A stretch of DNA of 64,000 nucleotides, taken from NCBI RefSeq assembly GCF_041146795.1, contig NC_135167.1, positions 28,799,454-28,863,453 of the forward strand. The letters are read 5' to 3'. The translations under genes and the position numbers were made by a program. This DNA comes from Maylandia zebra (lineage: Eukaryota; Chordata; Actinopteri; Cichliformes; Cichlidae). This document shows, piece by piece, positions 33,071 through 47,984 of the stretch. The notes under the pieces are model-generated. The model saw only the letters and a list, made by a program, of their open reading frames with translations, searched no databases and was not told the origin of the DNA. Each line of letters starts with the position of its first letter. Position 1 is the stretch's first letter.

Positions 33071-34586
33071 ATTTAGGTTTTCAGAGTCCTGTAAAATCTC
33101 TCACACATTGCTGTATTGGCAGATTGCTGTATAATGTTGGCTAATTACAATTTACCGTAACCTGACCTGCAAGGCAATTAGCACCTGTATTGGAAACAGG
33201 ATATTTTTTCCCTAAAACAAAATTGCTATAAAGCCATTACAAAGGACCATGAAGTGGAACTATATTGCATATTCTGCTGTTGGCTCTAATGTGAGAACAA
33301 AATGAATGAATCCACCTAATGCATGTTTTTGTGAAGAATTACTTGTTATGCAAGGTAGATTATTAAAAGTCCACATTGTAAAGCCAACAAACCAAACATT
33401 TGTGTACTTGGCAGCCTCATATTTGGTCAAATTTTATCCACCGCCTTTGTTTTGTTTCTATTTCGAGGCATTTTTACACATGGCTGTAAAACTGCACTCT
33501 TTGTGTCTTTCCTTTCCAATAAAACACAGATGCCATAGCTTGCCAAACACACAGTGCTCTGCTTTCGGGTCAGTTTCGGGAACCAGTTACTCAACAGAAA
33601 AACAGGTTTTAGATCATTTTATACAAACAAACCAATTTGTATAAAATGACTCACAATAGGATGCCCTGTTTCCATTTAACGAGAGATTCATAAAAAGGAT
33701 GTTTGTGTACAGAGAAAGTAGTTTCACAAAGAAAAGCAGTAAGAAGGTGGCACTCTCTGAAGGTCGTTTTCTGTCTAGCATTTAATGACTTATATCTGAT
33801 TGTTGATTCACTGATTGTCTGGGATCTAAAACGATCATTTCCTCCTTTTTTTCTTTTCTCCTTTTCAATTCCTATGTGAGCAGTTTATGAGATGACTGGG
33901 GTTGCTTATTTTGTCTGCAAAAGTCCTTGTGTTGTATTACACTGACTCCACCGTGTGGCAAAGCAGAGGAAATTCCTCAAAGGATCAAACACCGGAGATA
34001 CAATCAACACCTGTTGGGACACCTGAGGATCAAAGTGTCTTATCTGGAATCAAGGGGCGGCAGGAGGACGAGGAGTGGGATTAGCTCCTCTTTGCTCACC
34101 ATCTTTTCCAAGTGGTGGGATTGTGCCTTTCTTAGGATGTACTTCAAGGAATTATTTGCTTTAGCTCTCACTGTGGTTGTATAGGGACTGAATCACCCAT
34201 AAAGTTTTATAGTTGAATGACAGTTTTATATTATTATATTAAAGCGAAACTCTGAAAACATCATATTTTTGTTTCTGTTATATATAAACGGACAATTCTT
34301 TGGTTGAAATGGAGGCTTTTCGGTAAGCAATGAGAACCACAACCTTTAAATCCACCAGATGACAGTCATATGTTTTGGTTGTAATGTGGAGCTCAAGGAT
34401 ATATGTAGCATCTACTTATTTAAAACAAAGCATTTTAAATTCTTATCAACATGACATTCATGCCTTAATTTCACATGATCCCCCATCTGCATCACACAGC
34501 CAGGCAAGATAATAGATTTCCTTGATTTCCTGAACTCAGCGTGAATATCATGCAGAAAATCATTTTCAAAGGCAACTTAATTGAGC
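33071..34586. other. Intergenic, no gene seen
   Basis: Plus-strand open frames at 33306-33644 and 33902-34184 show no domain or splice support. Near 33600-33650 there is a local inverted repeat around AAATCATTTTATACAAAC and its complement (TTTTATACAAAC ... GTATAAAATG). Confidence 0.5.
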
Positions 34587-36279
34587 GTGAGGAGCAGAGG
34601 TGGGACCAAGTCATTGTTTTGCAAGTCTCAAGTAAGTCTCAAGTCTTTATCCTCAAGTCTCAAGTCAAGTCTCAAGTAATGTCAGGCAAGTCAGAGTCGA
34701 GTCTCAAGTCACTGGTGTAAAAGTCCGAGTCAAGTCACAAGTCTGAAATTTTGAATTTCAAGTCCTTTCGAGTCTTTAAAAAAAGAAAAAGAAAAAAGTA
34801 TGTTGCAGTTATGCTAAATGTAAATATTAGACCATGTAATTTTTAAATCTGTGTTTTTCTCAACACATGACAAAATAGTGAACTTAGAAAATATACACAA
34901 ATTGTGAAATTGCACCTCTTTAGAATGCAGCTCAATTAAACCTAGCTCCAAGAATAATTTTCACCGACAGTTCTGAGATAAGCTGCATGTTATTCTTGGA
35001 TGCGGTTGTAGGACCAGCTTTAAAATCGCATGACAAAAATATCATACACATTAAAAAAAACTGCATCACCAACGTAGCCTGGACAACATTTGCTAGTTAG
35101 ATGAAGTCAGCTATCTCATCGTAGCATATTTATATGCATATTTATAATCATACGGTTCTTGGAGTGAGTGCATACACTCATGAAGTTTAGTAACTTCAGG
35201 TCACTGCAACAAGCCCAGGTACAGTTTACCGACGGATGGGTACAGGACCTTGAAATGCACCGTGTAGAACGAAAGACCATCGTACGTATCATAAGTTTAC
35301 CAGTCTCACAAATTGTCGTCATAAATACACATTCGTTAACCGTTTATTAATAGGACCTTTGAGCTCAACGGTAATTAATTAGCAGTGGAAATAATTTCTG
35401 GTACCCATCACAGAAATGTAGCAGTGACAATAATATTGTATGCTGTAATCGCACTGGGCAATTAGTGATACAAAACAACTGTTTTATCCTGTGAATAAAA
35501 GTATATGTTTTTGTCAATGTACCATAATAACAGAAGCGAAACGCAATATTGTGTCAGGACAATTCACTATTTATGCACAATAAATAAAGGAGCATAGCGC
35601 GACCATTTCTGTTCAGCGCCAGACTTGCTTGTAACCTATATCACTAATTATGTTATGAAAATGACGTATTAACTACTAAAAAACACTGACCTTCGTGTAA
35701 ATGCTTGGAGCAGACTAACCTGTGAGCTGGAGGGTTCTGGGACGTTATATTTGATCTTTGAATGGCTGCAATCCAGGCCATCCGTCGCGTCTTTGTTACT
35801 TCGGAAACATGAACAATTTCTCTTCAACGACGTAATCCGATAACAACCGATCTCTTTACCCGTCAGCTTCTCGTGGCTGTCATGCGACCGGCTATTGCAG
35901 TTAATAATACAACAGCTTCTTGACATTTTTGTGTTTCTTTTTATCGCTGTGTGACTGATTTCAATTGAAAGCCTGCGTGCGCTAGTACCGCTTGCCACGA
36001 GTTCCCAGAATCCTTTGCGGTTCTACCCGTGAATGACGTCACATTTTCAATCTCTATATAATATGCATGTTAAATTTTATATTTGGGGTAAAATATCAAG
36101 TCTTTTCAAGTAAACCGGTTCAAGTCCAATTCAAGTCCCAAGTCATTGGTGTAAAAGTCCAAGTCAAGTCACAAGTCTTAGAACATTTTTTCAAGTCAAG
36201 TCTAAAGTCATAAAATTAATGACTCGAGTCTGACTCGAGTCCAAGTCATGTGACTCGAGTCCACACCTCTGGTGAGGAG
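34587..36279 (-). mobile_element. DNA transposon with 8-bp TSD and THAP-type exon (P-like or hAT-like)
   Basis: The 1677-bp element (34595-36271) begins CAGAGGTGGGACCAAGTCAT and ends TGACTCGAGTCCACACCTCT plus G. It is bounded by perfect copies of GTGAGGAG at 34587-34594 and 36272-36279. Both ends are packed with subterminal repeats of the CAAGTC/AAGTC type, the kind of array that transposases bind. The middle (about 35700-35940, minus) keeps a THAP-domain exon but no catalytic region. It is therefore non-autonomous. A THAP domain with 8-bp duplications fits the P-element group; the CAGAGGTG end is also hAT-like. The superfamily is left open. Confidence 0.85.
35700..35926 (-). pseudogene. THAP-domain first exon of a transposase
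   Basis: On the minus strand the ATG at about 35926 opens MSRSCCIINCNSRSHDSHEK with the first zinc-ligand pair of a THAP domain (CxxxxC here CCIINC) and GCYRITS. A second block in another frame reads TRRMAWIAAIQRSNITSQNP then PAHRLVCSKHL, with the invariant Trp and the CxxH ligands. A one-base shift near 35800 separates the two blocks. A donor may follow the second block. This would be the DNA-binding N-terminus of the parent element's transposase. The rest of that gene is missing. Confidence 0.75.
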
Positions 36280-36825
36280 TTCTGGGTGGCAAAGCTTTGA
36301 CCTCTGAAAATCTGAAATGAAATATTATGTGTGAACAGTGAGAAGAAAGCAGAAACGTCAGTGTACATTCACACACCCCTCGGTATCTTTCAGGTGTATG
36401 AGGCATTTGTGTTTGAGACAGTGCAATATTTGGTTTGACTGTGAGTCAGCATCTCGAGTATGGTTGGGATCATGTTGGGAAGTTCAATAACAAAAACTTC
36501 ACCTAATAAAAACTATGTCCTGTCTAAAGTCTGGTACAGATAGAGTAAACAGCAGCGTTAACAGTAAAGAAACATCACGTAAAATATTGTTTTTCCCTTT
36601 TAAGCAGCTTTAAGGTTGTCAGTATCATCTTGATCCTCGGCTCCCAGCTTTTCCCCTATTATCTTTTTTTCCAGGTATATCTTTAAACGTAAAACTATCT
36701 ACAGCAGATGAAAAGTATCCGAGAGTCATGTTATTAAAAAACAGGGGAACAAAATCCACCAAAGACCTGACAGGACCTGCTCCATCTACACTGTTCACTG
36801 AAGCATCATCAGAAATATTCACAGT
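36280..36825. other. Intergenic, no gene seen
   Basis: No recognised feature between the THAP element and the next Tc1 relic. Confidence 0.5.
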
Positions 36826-37550
36826 GGAAGGGTGGTAGTCGAGAAACCATTCTCAAGGAAGGAAACAGGGAGAAAAGGCACAGGCATGCCAAGTTACATA
36901 AAAACTGTTCTAAAAATCAGTGACAAGAAGTCTTATGGAGTGATGAATCCAAATGTAAGGTTTTTGCTTCAAAATCATCATCAGCAAGTATAGAGGAGGT
37001 CAGGAGTGAGGTGAGTGCCTACAGCCTCTGTAAAACACGAGGGTTTGTGGCTTCATTTCAGCAACTGCTGTTCTGCACAGAAAAGTGCTGTGAAATTTTA
37101 ATCCAGCATGAAATACCATTTGGAAAGTTTCTGGGAACCGCATTTGTTTTAGCATCACAATAATCCCAAACACATTCTCAATGCATTGGAAGCTCACCTA
37201 GATAGAAAAACACATAGTGGAAAACTATCAGTCATGGATTGGCCTCCACAGAGCCTGGACCTCAACCTTAGTGTGGGAGAAATTTGACAGAGAACACAAC
37301 AAAAGGCAAAACATTCAAAGAAGAGCTTTGAATGTCCTTCAAGAAGCCTGAAGAACTATTCCTGAAGACTATTTAAAGAAGGAAGCTGTCTAAGAAAGTT
37401 CAGGGTGTGTCAAAGGATAAAGATGGTCATAATAAATATTGACTGTCATGTTCATTAGAACTGTACAAACTCAAAAAATCGCTGCATTTATTTAGCAGTT
37501 TTCTAGCAAAATATAAAGACAAGAGCGGTGACTCAAGATTTGTGCATACT
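36826..37550 (+). mobile_element. Degenerate Tc1-like transposon relic
   Basis: Pieces of a Tc1 transposase gene remain: CTTATGGAGTGATGAATCCA, CCAGCATGAAATACCATTTG, GCATCACAATAATCCCAAAC, TGGATTGGCCTCCACAGAGC and GACCTCAACC (around the final acidic residues). The tail (AAAGAAGAGCTTTGAATGTC) and the right end (GACTCAAGATTTGTGCATAC) match the element at 60601-61178, so the two are one family. Confidence 0.82.
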
Positions 37551-37729
37551 TCTTTACTGATAACTGTACTTACTGTTTATAGATAGCAGTGGTTACAGTT
37601 TTACATCAGAACTGGTGCAAGTTACGATCAAGTTTGCACATGTACTTTAGGCTGTGGACTTAGTAAAGGGGGGGGGGGATTAATGTTAAAGGTTTTGTAA
37701 AATTCAATTAAAAGACTCAAATTATTGTT

Positions 37730-38110
37730 GACAGGAACCAGAAGGAGGCAGTAAAGCAATTTAAAGGATAACCAATTGCTGCTATATTCATAGAAAAGAC
37801 TGGAAAAGGCTTCAGGTAGTTCTGTGAGCAAGACGGACAGTGACCAACAGTTCAATGCAAATATTGTTTTAGCTAGCAACTAACAGTTATTATGAGCCTT
37901 TTATATTCATAGGAGGTTAACTCTTCTGTCTGGTAGCTAATTGGCTTACAGGCAACATATCAGATAGGCTGATATGTATGCTATCATAACACTGGAAATT
38001 GTTTGCTTATATTTGTATTTAACATAAGAGAAGCAAAAGAGTAACTTTAACCCTAAAAATGGTTAGCAGTCGGTGACAAAGCTGGTTTATAAGCCTTTAG
38101 AAAGATGTGG
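37730..38110 (+). repeat. Tandem duplicate of the zinc-finger gene's first-exon region (dead copy)
   Basis: Matches about 38300-38715 in order (CCAGAGGGAGGCAG, CTTCAGGTAGTTCTGTGAG, the first-exon block, GGAGGTTAACTCTT, GTTAGCAGTCGGTGACAAA). In this copy the start codon is ACG (37832-37834) and the donor reads GC instead of GT. It therefore cannot supply the first coding exon as the right copy does. Confidence 0.8.
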
Positions 38111-38395
38111 GCATGCTGAATAATGTTACCTGCATGTTACTACAAACTGAGCATCACACTAAGAGGCGAGTTACATCAAAGGTTTTGACTGTAACAAAAT
38201 AACTATCATTTCAGAGCACCGACGCTTCCCCTGGTCAGGTGAACGTGAGGATGACGAAAATGAGTACAAAAATGTTAATGTGTACAGACAGACACTTCAA
38301 AACCAGAGGGAGGCAGCAAAGCAATATAAAGGGTGAAAAACTGCAGTGAGCTCCCCAAAGAAGAAGAGCAGGCCTCAGGTAGCTCTGTGAGAAAG

Positions 38396-40492
38396 ATGGA
38401 CAGTCCCAAGCAGTTAAATGTAAGTATTTTTATTCTAGGCAGCATTGATTATAAGTCTTTTGCCTTCATAGCAGGTTGACTGTTTTCTATTTGGCAACTA
38501 ACTAAGTGTCATTCAGCTTATCTAGCAGGTGGCTAACAATGAAGCTAGTCATTAGTCACAGGAACTGTTTGTTTGCATTTTTCTTTTTTGACCTAAACAA
38601 GGTCAAAAAAGAAAAATGCAAACAAACAGTTTGCATCTCTTAAACAAAGAGATGCAAAGGAGTAAGTTTAACTCTGAAAAAGGCTAGCAGTTGCTGACAA
38701 ACATAGTCTAAGAGTCATTAAAAGTGATTCAACTGCAATCAGAATTACACATTTTTTCCCCTTGCATTGGGCACATTAAATAACACAAATTAAAACTTTA
38801 TAATTCCACATTGCTGTTTCCAAGTAATTGCATTTCTACTAAGCTTCCTTGCTGTCGTACCTCCAGCAGAAATCAGGACTTGTTATTGGCTGCCCTTCTT
38901 CGTGCATCTGATATTTTCGGATTAATGACTTTATTATCTGTTCCAGTTTCACGTGTCTATCCGGAAGGGATCTTCTATTCCTGCTCTGCAAAAATGCAAC
39001 ACTTGCTGTTCTCCAGGAAAATTTCATTGTCCGTTTTGTTCACCTGAAATTTTCAAACCCACAAACCGCCCCAGTCTTAGGATCCACTTGGACAGCCATC
39101 AAAGGGAAGCCTTTGAAACTGGAAGTATGTTTCAGAACTTTAAGTTTAAGTTAAACCAACTCATTCCTAATCATGATGTTTACATCTTTTCTGTTTCAGA
39201 ATACACCTTCCACAGGTGTAGACTCCAGTGCAGAAGTCAGGCGCATTACCACTGTTTGTACTGCAAAGCCACAGTGATAAGAAGGAAAACTTTCCACAGT
39301 CATCTGTCATTTTGCAGTGAGCAACAACAGAGGAGGGTCCGGAAATTATCCAAACTACAGGCTGAATTGACACAAAGATTCCAAAATGACAGAGGGAGCC
39401 CTTCATATGACATGGTGAGGGTGTGATGGTGTAGTGCTGCACATGCTCTACGTTAAAGCAGATATGCATTATCTCTTAACAATGTTCCTAAATATTTAGT
39501 GTGCATGTCTATAGTTTTATTAAATACTTTGTGTGTGGTCTAGTGGAAAAGCTGTAGCCACTTTAGAAAGAGACTCAGTCACTTCCAATTGGTCAGCTTG
39601 TCCAAACAAAGCAAACCAGCATTTATTAAAAACATCAGGGGGACATCCAAGAAATTTATAGATGGGGCACAGCTCCCCTTCTCTGAAGGAAAAAGAGATG
39701 GCCCAGAATGAGTGGATGTCTCTGATATTCAACATTCATGATAACTGGGGCTGAGGGGGTTGAGAGAATGGGTTTCATTTTAAGATTTTTACAGACCTTT
39801 AATTGTAGTAGAGTACCTTTCTATTTATATTAATAAAATCATGCACTGCCAGCCATATATCAGACAAGCAGCAGTCACCTAATACCCATTACCTTCAACC
39901 AGCTGCTTCTGTTTCATTGCTAAATTTAAATATGCTAACATCGGTTGAAGGTCCCACTGATTACCACAATCCTTATGGCGAGATGTGAACCCTGCACATA
40001 TTTAAGCTATTTGCTTAATAGCTCCAAATGTTTCAGTGTGTTCTTTCAACGTTGTTGATGTGGAACCAGTTCTACCAATTGAGCATCAAACCAACAAAAA
40101 GGAAAGTCATCCAAGAGATTTTAATTGGTTTAAAAAATGTTTTATCTTTACAGGAGAGGGATGTGAACGGTAACGGCATAACTATCGTCTCAGATTCAGA
40201 GGGCCAAGATTCAGAGGGCCAAAACAGCCACAGAGCCAGCGGCGGCCATTCTGTGTCTCACAGTTTCACCAGATCAGGCAAATGTGACACTGGGAGGAAA
40301 ATGAAGAGGAGTACAGAGATGGACTCCTCTAAATGTCACAAAGGAGTACAGACAGACACTCCAAAACCACAAGACTGCGATGAGTATTACTTTATGACCC
40401 TCACGAAAGTGTTTAAGAAGTTGGCTCCTCAGAAAAAGGCAGGGGTCAGGATGAAAATCGAGCATCTTCTTCTCGAAGCTCAATTTACATAG
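38396..40492 (+). CDS. Cys-rich zinc-finger and BESS-like protein
   Basis: Four coding exons: 38396-38419, 38947-39124, 39200-39414 and 40154-40492. GT-AG junctions keep one frame of 756 nt (251 aa). The protein starts [20 protein letters not shown]. It then has a first Cys/His unit ([15 protein letters not shown] ... HLDSHQ, about residues 29-62) and a second ([20 protein letters not shown] ... HLSFC, about 72-110). A basic linker follows, then a Ser-rich acidic region with two DSEGQ repeats. The C-terminal helix pair ([20 protein letters not shown], then [14 protein letters not shown]) looks like a BESS interaction motif. It resembles zinc-finger units found in multicopy teleost genes, from memory and not by search. 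Probably nuclear; the partner and target are unknown. The exon 1 choice rests on the joined frame and the donor GTAAGT. Confidence 0.75.
38563..38658. repeat. Double hairpin in intron 1 of the zinc-finger gene
   Basis: A perfect 32-bp inverted repeat (38563-38594 and 38600-38631) with a 5-nt loop is followed at once by an 11-bp one (38630-38640 and 38648-38658). Both loops contain TAAACAA. The homologous spot in the upstream duplicate has no hairpin, so the structure arose after duplication, most simply by template switching. Confidence 0.9.
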
Positions 40493-40512
40493 AGAAGAGC
40501 ATACCGTCTTTT

Positions 40513-40621
<109 letters not shown>

Positions 40622-40924
40622 CAGATTTATTTATTTTGATTGCACATGAATTACTTAAAGAAGTGGAAGTGATATGTTTTCTTTTTCACTGTGGACAAAG
40701 CCTGGAGTGTTTTGTGTCTTTGTGCCAGGCTACTGCATCTCAAATGCAAACTTACAACATGACAATTATTTCAGTATTTAATATAAATGTGTGCGAATTA
40801 GCAGGATAGTTGAATTCAAACACTTTTTTTTTTAGTTTAACAATTAACAGACTTATTTGTTGAGGACAGGTGGCATGCTTGAGTTATACATTCAAACACT
40901 GAGCAGCAGCAGAGAGACAAAACC

Positions 40925-41697
40925 AGATGTTCTGTATGAGGATCTTTATTTGTAATAAATAGGATATATATTTCCATTAAAAAAAATCAACTAGACGGCT
41001 CCTTTGCTAGATTTTGAGTTGATTGTCATGTGCTTCAGATACGATGTAAGTACAACTTGGTGAGACATCACAGTAAATGCTTTACGTTCATATATGAAAG
41101 AGGAAATCAGACAGCAACTTTGTTGAATGTTATTTTCCTTCTCCCCAGGTTTTCGTTTTATATTCCTGCTGTCTCTCAGCTATAGTAAAAGTGAAAGGAA
41201 AAAAAATGTTTAAAAAGTACAGGAATGCTAGTATTTGAGCTCTGAATCCTCGTGTCAAATATAACGAGGGATTTTCTTTTTACTATTCTGTTGGAGTATT
41301 TAAAGCTCCATAGCGTAGTGGTTTACATATGGATCCAAGAAGTGAAAAAGCTCTACAAAAACTGCTAAATCAAATGTGCAGTGCTAGCTGATGTGGTGAG
41401 CCCTTGTTAATGAAGAAACAGCTGAAAGTAGTTTTATTCTACTTGAATAATTTCAGTGGTAATTATAAGTAAAATCTGTAGTAGCTCACATGGAAAGAAA
41501 TGTATATGAGTTTAGATTCTTTCTTTTTTTTTAAATGTTGTAGCATTAAAGTTTCTTCTGTTCATCATCTTGTGAACCTGTAGATGTTTTGCAGACTGCA
41601 GAAGTGCACTCGTCTACAGTGTTAAGCATCCTGTTGGCTATAATAACAATTTTAAAAAATATTTAAATGTTATGGCCCACCAAGGATGGGTGGAGAT
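40925..41697 (-). other. hapln3: hapln3 3' UTR (probable)
   Basis: No repeat or second gene is visible here. On the minus strand an AATAAA (complement of TTTATT at about 40946) offers a polyadenylation site near 40925. The gene would then be tail-to-tail with the zinc-finger gene, about 430 bp apart. Confidence 0.45.
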
Positions 41698-44593
<2,896 letters not shown>

Positions 44594-45265
44594 CAGTGTC
44601 TGCACAATCCTCAAACCTGCGAAGAGAAAAAATATTAGCTAATTAATCATTAAAGGTCATGGAGCAGGATGGACAAGATCAGAAATGAGTTCAGCAGAGG
44701 AGCGGCTCAGACTGAGCAGCTTGGAGACAAGGAGAGGCAAGGCTGAGGTGGTTAGGGCATGTGCAGAGTCGGGATAGTGGATATAGTCGACAAAAGATGT
44801 TGAATATGGAGATGACAGGGAGGAGGACAAAAAAGTATTTGTTCTCGAGGGTTTTTTAAAAAAATGAAGACTCTGCTTGCTGTATTGTGAACACTGGATG
44901 TTATAATAAAGCAGCAGCAGTAAAGGAAAGCACGATACAATTTTAGCAGGTGTGCCAAATGTAATGACCTCACTGTATATAGTTTGCTGTGTTTATACAG
45001 GGAAAATGCGTTTTCACACTGCGGGACTGTCACTTAAAGTGACTTCAGTGTTTAGATGTAACAATAGCCATTAATGTTCGTCACAGTAGTTTTCTCGTTA
45101 AAAAAAAATCTGGTAATTCTTTGTTTTTACATTCATCAGGTCCCAATCAGCCCAAATATCAAAGAGAAATTAAAAATGCAGGAGGTTAAAGCTAACAAAT
45201 TATATCTGACGTACAGTTGTTATAATAATAATAATTATTATTAGATGGCTTTCTTTCCCACTTAC

Positions 45266-45590
45266 CGCGAAATTGTCTGCGTGGTTTTTCCACCTCGTGT
45301 GAAAGGTCTGATGTTGGAGAGCTGGAGGCAAAGTGATCAAAAATATTCCCAGGATAGTAATACCGCATTTAGCTTCCCCTCGGTCTCTGTCGATGATAAA
45401 AAACAGGTGCAGCTATGGGCCAGTTAATAATGATGAAGAATGTCCTGACCTTCTCCCCGAGGAGTGTCGGGTCGTACCGCTGCTCTGATTCTTAAGCACA
45501 GTCATCAAGCTGCTGGAAACATCCCCGTGTGTGTCTCTTTGTGCAAGCTGTGGTAGGTAGGGCATCTGCGGTTCAAGAAGACCTTCAGAA
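45266..45590 (-). other. hapln3: hapln3 non-coding first exon and promoter
   Basis: On the minus strand AATTTCGCG is followed by the donor GTAAGTGGG at 45265, giving an untranslated exon upstream of the coding exon that begins at 44616 (acceptor CTTCGCAG). Its 5' limit is uncertain. The C-rich ACCCCCACCCCCGC at 45595 may be part of the promoter. Confidence 0.5.
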
Positions 45591-46359
45591 ATTACCCCCA
45601 CCCCCGCAAAGTAAGCGCAGTTACAGTGGTTTATAGCTTTAAAGGAAAGTTAAAGATCATCGTGATTTTGATGGAAATTTAGCCTTTTATGTTACGCATA
45701 TTATTCTACTATTGAGTAAAGTCTTTGTGGAGGCTCTATAAAAAATATTAAGGTCACCACAGTAATACACTTCAACAGGAACGGCACATGGGATCGCTGA
45801 GCGGCTGTTTGTGGAGGAAAACTCTTTGAAAGCAGATACTTGTTATGGAGGGCAGCAGCATTTACTAGAAACACTAGAAACACCGTAATCTTTAAAAAGA
45901 GCTCCTTTTATGGTGTGGAAAACATGACCTACACAGTCACATACAGCAGACACAAACAGTGAAGAAGTATCATGTGTTACGGTGTGTTCACACCGAACGC
46001 GATAGAGGCAGGCAGAGCGTCAGGCGTGTAAAGTCAATGGAAAGGCGCGATGACCCGCGATTGCGGCTCCCGCGAAAATTCGGACGCAGATTTGCGTCGC
46101 GAAACGCGAAAACGCCTGAAACGCGCGTGAGTGTAGCGCGTTTCAGGCGTTTGACTCGCGAAAAAAACCACGCGCGTGAGTTTATGTGTTGCATTTTGTG
46201 CATACACGCGTTTCGCGTCCCCCGCTCGAGTTGGAAAAATCTGAACTCCAGCGTCAAATCGCGCCGCGACAACCAATCAGGAGCCTGGTGACGTGGCTGT
46301 TACCTAGTTCAAAGGGGCAGATCCAGCCAAAGCCCTTTATTCTTCAATAGAAGGAAGGC

Positions 46360-47563
46360 TAATCAATGCCGTAGCAAACAACCCGGAGCCATACGACACC
46401 AGCTGCTTTCTGGACCGAGACAGGAATATAAAGGACCGAGCTTGGAGGAAGATATGTAAAGAGATCGGGCAACCTGGTAAGTTCATTCATTTTTCTTAAG
46501 TTTTCTCTAAAGTTTTCACTGACCCGGGGAAGCCGCACAAAAGCTAGCAAGCCACCGCTATTTTCCCACTGACGTACAAATACCGTTCTGCTTTTAGGCA
46601 TGTTGTCATTTAAGAATATATTTTATTGTTTATTAATAAACAGCACACAGTGGTCCCGCTGCTCATCCGTCACTGCCTCTTTTTTAAAATTTTCTTTTTC
46701 TTTTTATTGCACCGCATTCTGCAGCCTGATTGACAAATCTGCTCCGTGTCGTCTCCTGCGCTTGCCAAATTTATCATGTTTGGTTTTGATAACCATCACG
46801 TCCAATAGAAAAAACAGCACGAAGACACCCATAACTATGAGCCTCATTCGGAAATAGACACCTGCACCGTGCACGAAAGTGGCAGGCAGATGAAGACAAA
46901 CGGCGGCATAATAATACTTTTACGTTTTGCAATCTACAAAGGTTTGCACTTTGAGAATCAATTGTGAGAACTGTGACCAATGTTCGTGTGTGTGGAAAAA
47001 AGTGTATAAAGTGCGTGGCCAGGGGCTAGTTATTCTGACAACCCCTGCTGCAATAAATGAGGGACCACTGTCTACTCTATGATTATTATATTCAACCTGT
47101 TAACATTTAATACTATATTGATAGAACCAACTGATTCTGCAGCAGAGCATCCCCTGTTGCTTCTCCTGGCTCCCCAGTCCCTGAGCTCCTGCTGCTGCAC
47201 CCACAGGTATGTACAGCAAGCACTGATACCTTTTTAGTCGGTGGGATTCCCTTGTGATCACCTTTACTAAATATCTACAACCAATCTGATTATATCCTGT
47301 TTTTGTTTTTTTTTCTCAATGTTGAAATTAAAATCTAGTAGCAGCCTTCTCATTTCTTTGTGTTTTGTGCTGTTTTACAGGCCCACAGGGGAGGACGGCT
47401 CCGAGGCAGATGAGGGACGGGTCCCAGGACGGTCCATTGGTGGTGGAGCTGGCCACCCTGGTGTCCCTGAAGAGGCCACACCAGTCTCCAATGGAGCATT
47501 TCCTCCTCAGCCTTGTTCCTGCTCTGGAGAGCAGCTGGTCCTTTTTATTCCTGTCTCTCTGTA
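46360..47563 (+). pseudogene. Harbinger accessory MADF/BESS gene
   Basis: The first piece (46360-46480) reads INAVANNPEPYDTSCFLDRD then RNIKDRAWRKICKEIGQP, the core of a MADF domain, and ends at the donor GTAAGTTC. A middle segment has an acceptor (TGATTCTGCAG) and a donor (CACAG/GTATGT) around 47152-47206. A last segment from the TTTTACAG acceptor at about 47380 ends with a BESS-type motif (SPMEHFLLSLVPALE). In Harbinger elements this second protein helps nuclear import and DNA binding of the transposase. No clean start or complete frame is visible. Confidence 0.7.
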
Positions 47564-47739
47564 AATACTTATATTTTATATATTTATGTTTAATGTTTTT
47601 CTGTTTGAGAATTCTAATATTATTTCAAATAAATGTTTATAATGACTAATGTCTCAGTTCTACTACACAGCAAATGTTGGCACACAACTTGACACATGTA
47701 GAATTTATTTCATATTATACTAATGACAAAATATACTAA

Positions 47740-47960
47740 TACAGTGGGATGCAGAAGTTTGGGCAACCTTGTTAATAGACATCATTTTCCTTTATAAATC
47801 GTTGGTTGTTACAATAAAAAATGTCAGTTAAATATCATACACGAGACACACAGTGATATTTGAGAAGTGAAAAGAAGTTTACTGGATTTACAGAAAGTGT
47901 GCAATAATTGTTTAAACAAAATCAAGCAGGTGCATAAATTTGGGCACCACAAAAAATAAA
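47740..47960. mobile_element. Tc1/mariner-like MITE fragment inside the Harbinger element
   Basis: Begins TACAGTGGGATGCAGAAGTT then TGGGCAACC, a common fish Tc1 end. It shows the inner motif GTGCATAAATTTGGGCACC, but has no matching inverse end. It is probably a truncated copy that replaced the missing transposase core. Confidence 0.7.
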
Positions 47961-47984
47961 TGAAATAAATATTTAGTGTATATC

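Noticed and set aside
45959-46291. Arg-rich open frames on both strands at the left end of the Harbinger element
   Set aside because: Produced by the CpG-rich, self-complementary subterminal region; no domain.
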